Shown here piece by piece: positions 12,136 to 13,740 of a DNA stretch of 13,740 bases. Both the position numbers and the translations under genes were made by a program. The stretch covers positions 1 to 13,740 of the forward strand of contig CAZPEL010000026.1 of assembly GCA_964585585.1 (NCBI GenBank), given 5' to 3'. A model generated the notes under the pieces. That model did not search any database. It was not told where the DNA came from and saw only the letters and a program-made list of their open reading frames with translations. Each line of letters opens with the position of its first letter. The stretch's first letter is position 1. Origin of the DNA: CAZNAQ01 sp964585585 (GTDB lineage: Bacteria > Patescibacteriota > Patescibacteriia > Patescibacteriales > JAGXOH01).

Positions 12136-12718
12136 ATTTGATAATAGAAGTATTGCTTTGTGTTTTAAGTTTTTCTTTTTCTATTTCCTTTCTTTTTCTG
12201 TCCTTTCTTATTAAATTGATTATTTCGTCCTTGGTGTTTTCCGGATCAGGAACTTGCTCGAAATGAAAATTCCTTTTGGAACCGGCGGTCTGGACATAAA
12301 CGCTACCGTAATTCAACAAAGTCGGAAACACCCCTTCCGTGTCCACGGTCACATCCTGAATGCGGAACAATTTCAACTCGGACACGGTCCGAGAAAAGAA
12401 GCCCTTCTGCTCAATACTTATAATGCGACGATTGGTTACTATCCAGACATCCAAGTAATAATCTATAAAATAAAAAAAGGCGAACAACCATACCGATAAA
12501 AAATATACACTCCCGGCCAAAACCAAAACAGCATACAAAAATTGATTTTCCCAAATTACCGGAAACACATTAATTAAAAAAACATAGATCAAAACCGGGG
12601 CCAAAAGCATTAAAAAAACCAGAACCACCTTTTTAAACAGGATAAATAGGTCTCTCCGCAATATTTTTACCGGATTTTCTCCGGGTAATTGATTGGGAAG
12701 TTTGAACTTAGAGAACAT
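12134..12718 (-). CDS. PH-domain membrane protein (bPH_2 / YdbT-like)
   Basis: This 194-residue protein has two membrane spans (about 29-49 and 60-84) followed by a bacterial PH domain (about 88-170). The PH domain begins DYYLDVWIVTNRRIISIEQKG, with the usual TNRRI turn, and continues FRIQDVTVDTEGVFPTLLNYGSVYVQTAG. A very basic C-terminal helix (KDRKRKEIEKEK) follows. The function of this family is not established; membrane or stress-related roles are proposed. I chose the ATG at 12718 because the protein then begins MFSKFKLPNQLPGE. A TTG at 12727 would give a TTGA overlap with the upstream gene and is the alternative. It is the second gene after the 82-residue membrane protein, and its stop lies within the terminator hairpin. 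Confidence 0.85.
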   Translation of the reverse strand: MFSKFKLPNQLPGENPVKILRRDLFILFKKVVLVFLMLLAPVLIYVFLINVFPVIWENQFLYAVLVLAGSVYFLSVWLFAFFYFIDYYLDVWIVTNRRIISIEQKGFFSRTVSELKLFRIQDVTVDTEGVFPTLLNYGSVYVQTAGSKRNFHFEQVPDPENTKDEIINLIRKDRKRKEIEKEKLKTQSNTSIIK

Positions 12719-12723
12719 AAAAA

Positions 12724-12972
12724 TCAATAAATAGACCCGGAATTAAATATAGAAAAAAATATCTCCCGGCTCCAATCTATTTGGGAAATAAAAAAATAGG
12801 ATACCGCCAGTATCCCCAAAGACCCGCTCAGATATACTATGATAGACAGAAAGCTGGTAAAACTCTTAAAACTGAATTTGATCATGTGATACAGGGCCAC
12901 CAAGCTGAAAATCGCCCAAAAGAACAAAAAAGTAAAATAAATATAGAGTAAAACGGATAAGGATATGCTCAT
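12724..12972 (-). CDS. Small two-span membrane protein (82 residues)
   Basis: It has two strongly hydrophobic segments (about residues 6-29 and 40-62) joined by a short basic loop (KFSFKSF), and an acidic or neutral end. No family is recognised. It is the first gene of a two-gene unit with the PH-domain protein, whose start lies 5 bases after its stop, so the two are probably co-translated and may form a complex. There is no Shine-Dalgarno sequence. A promoter with an extended -10 box lies at 12996-13024. Confidence 0.65.
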   Translation of the reverse strand: MSISLSVLLYIYFTFLFFWAIFSLVALYHMIKFSFKSFTSFLSIIVYLSGSLGILAVSYFFISQIDWSREIFFSIFNSGSIY

Positions 12973-12995
12973 ATCATTTTTTTAATTCTGACTTT

Positions 12996-13024
12996 AATTT
13001 AGCACATCCACCCCTGCTTTACAA
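12996..13024 (-). promoter_or_regulatory. Promoter of the small-membrane/PH-domain unit
   Basis: On the minus strand TTGTAA (13019-13024), a 17-nt spacer and TAAATT (12996-13001), with TG one base before the -10 box, make an extended -10 promoter. It lies about 24 bases from the start codon. Confidence 0.55.
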
Positions 13025-13066
13025 ACGCCGGACAAATGGTATCTTATAAAAAGTAAACTTTAAAAT
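13018..13066 (+). promoter_or_regulatory. Candidate promoters of the UMP kinase gene
   Basis: Two options exist. TTTACA (13018-13023), a 16-nt spacer and TATCTT (13040-13045) would give a leader of about 20 nt. Alternatively TAAAAT (13061-13066), 7 bases before the ATG, would give a leaderless message but has no good -35 box. The first option shares its -35 bases with the opposite-strand promoter at 12996-13024, so the two would compete. Confidence 0.35.
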
Positions 13067-13072
13067 TCTCCT

Positions 13073-13740
13073 ATGACCAAACCCCAAAATTATATCATCT
13101 CCCTGGGAGGGTCCCTTATCATCCCTAATGACGAAATAAATTGGCAGTATCTAAAAAAATTCCGCCGTCTGATCCTGGACCAACTGAAAGCCGATAAAAG
13201 ATTCTTTCTGGTGGCCGGAGGGGGGACCACGGCCAGAAAATACAGCCAGGCCGCCAACAAGGTGGTCAAGATAGCCCCGGATGATCTGGATTGGCTGGGC
13301 ATCCATTCCTCCAGATTGAATGCCCACTTGATCCGGACCATTTTCCGGGACCAGGCCCACCCCGAGATCATCAAAAATCCGACCATTCATATGGATACCG
13401 ACAAGAATGTGGTGGTCGGAGGAGGATGGAAGCCGGGCTGGTCCACCGATTATGTGGCCACCATGATCGCCCAGGAATATGAAGTAGAACATGTGATCAA
13501 TCTGACCAATATCGACTATGTTTATGACAAGGATCCGGCCCGATACCCGGACGCCCAAAAGATAAAAAAGACCGGCTGGAAGGATTTCCGAAAACTGGTT
13601 GGTAATAAATGGAAACCCGGACTTAATACTCCTTTTGACCCCATTGCCTCCAAAAAAGCGGAACAATTGGATCTGGAAGTGGTCCTTATGAACGGGAATA
13701 AACTGGCCAACTTGAGAAAATACTTAAACGGAGAAAATTT
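13073..13740 (+). CDS. pyrH: UMP kinase, archaeal-type (3' end outside the window)
   Basis: It phosphorylates UMP to UDP (EC 2.7.4.22) in pyrimidine nucleotide synthesis. The 222 codons present form an amino-acid-kinase fold: ISLGGSL (9-15) and VAGGG (47-51) bind phosphate, followed by TARKY. DWLGIHSSRLNAHL (73-86) replaces the longer bacterial segment and is typical of the archaeal-type UMP kinase subfamily. GGGWKPGWSTDYVA (116-129) lines the acceptor site and NLTNIDYVYDKDP (143-155) binds the nucleotide. The frame is still open at the last base, so only a few residues should be missing. The ATG is the first in frame and gives the expected N-terminus, although no Shine-Dalgarno sequence precedes it. 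Its product feeds UTP, which GalU also uses. Confidence 0.9.
   Translation, partial: MTKPQNYIISLGGSLIIPNDEINWQYLKKFRRLILDQLKADKRFFLVAGGGTTARKYSQAANKVVKIAPDDLDWLGIHSSRLNAHLIRTIFRDQAHPEIIKNPTIHMDTDKNVVVGGGWKPGWSTDYVATMIAQEYEVEHVINLTNIDYVYDKDPARYPDAQKIKKTGWKDFRKLVGNKWKPGLNTPFDPIASKKAEQLDLEVVLMNGNKLANLRKYLNGEN

Noticed and set aside
13151..13666. A 171-codon minus-strand open frame at the window end
   Set aside because: It is antisense to the UMP kinase, whose kinase motifs are unmistakable.

Overview
The window looks like a compact, moderately AT-rich chromosome piece from an anaerobic bacterium. My best guess is the Patescibacteria/CPR (Parcubacteria-like). Reasons: very short gaps and 4-bp gene overlaps, an archaeal-type UMP kinase in an otherwise bacterial gene set, many tiny lineage-specific proteins, several probably leaderless genes, and desulfoferrodoxin plus rubrerythrin as the oxygen defence. 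TGA is used as a normal stop (for example desulfoferrodoxin, GH1, the DUF457-like gene), so this is not one of the CPR groups that recode TGA. The assignment is an inference; no rRNA is present to test it.

Layout. 1-233 (+): 3' end of a KhpA-like KH RNA-binding protein, with two back-to-back terminators. 349-1358 (-): an oxidative-stress pair (rubrerythrin then desulfoferrodoxin) behind a near-consensus sigma-70 promoter that contains a small palindrome. 1520-1711 (+): a divergent 63-residue unknown protein. 1791-3106 (-): a DUF457/YdjM-like membrane protein translationally coupled to GalU. 3139-3461: a 100-bp tandem palindromic repeat abutting a tRNA-Ser(CGA) gene. 3635-6622 (-): two small zinc-ribbon/coiled-coil proteins, an RsuA/RluB-type pseudouridine synthase, a small membrane protein and an O-antigen-ligase-family protein, mostly overlapping. 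6723-12972 (-): an EamA-type transporter, a Cys-rich unknown, a GH1 beta-glycosidase, a YibE/F membrane protein, a cation-diffusion facilitator fused to a NifX-like domain, a PH-domain membrane protein and a small membrane protein. 13073-13740 (+): UMP kinase, cut by the window end.

How the genes work together. Rubrerythrin and desulfoferrodoxin reduce peroxide and superoxide. GalU supplies UDP-glucose, and the O-antigen-ligase-like protein and perhaps the EamA transporter suggest surface glycan work. The other genes look like independent units.

The most unusual structure is a set of degenerate tandem repeats with a strict 7-nt period (ATTCAAA-, AAATCAT- and CAATATC-type units). They fill several gene junctions, supply at least two stop codons, and lie in frame inside the pseudouridine synthase gene. 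They resemble in architecture the heptanucleotide STRR repeats described in cyanobacteria. Near the tRNA gene, heptads form the arms of a palindrome repeated at exactly 100-bp spacing, whose core copies the tRNA acceptor end. A second pattern is that four small lineage-specific genes have near-perfect Shine-Dalgarno leaders, while the conserved genes around them have almost none. All gaps without a gene are shorter than 300 bases, and their contents are listed.
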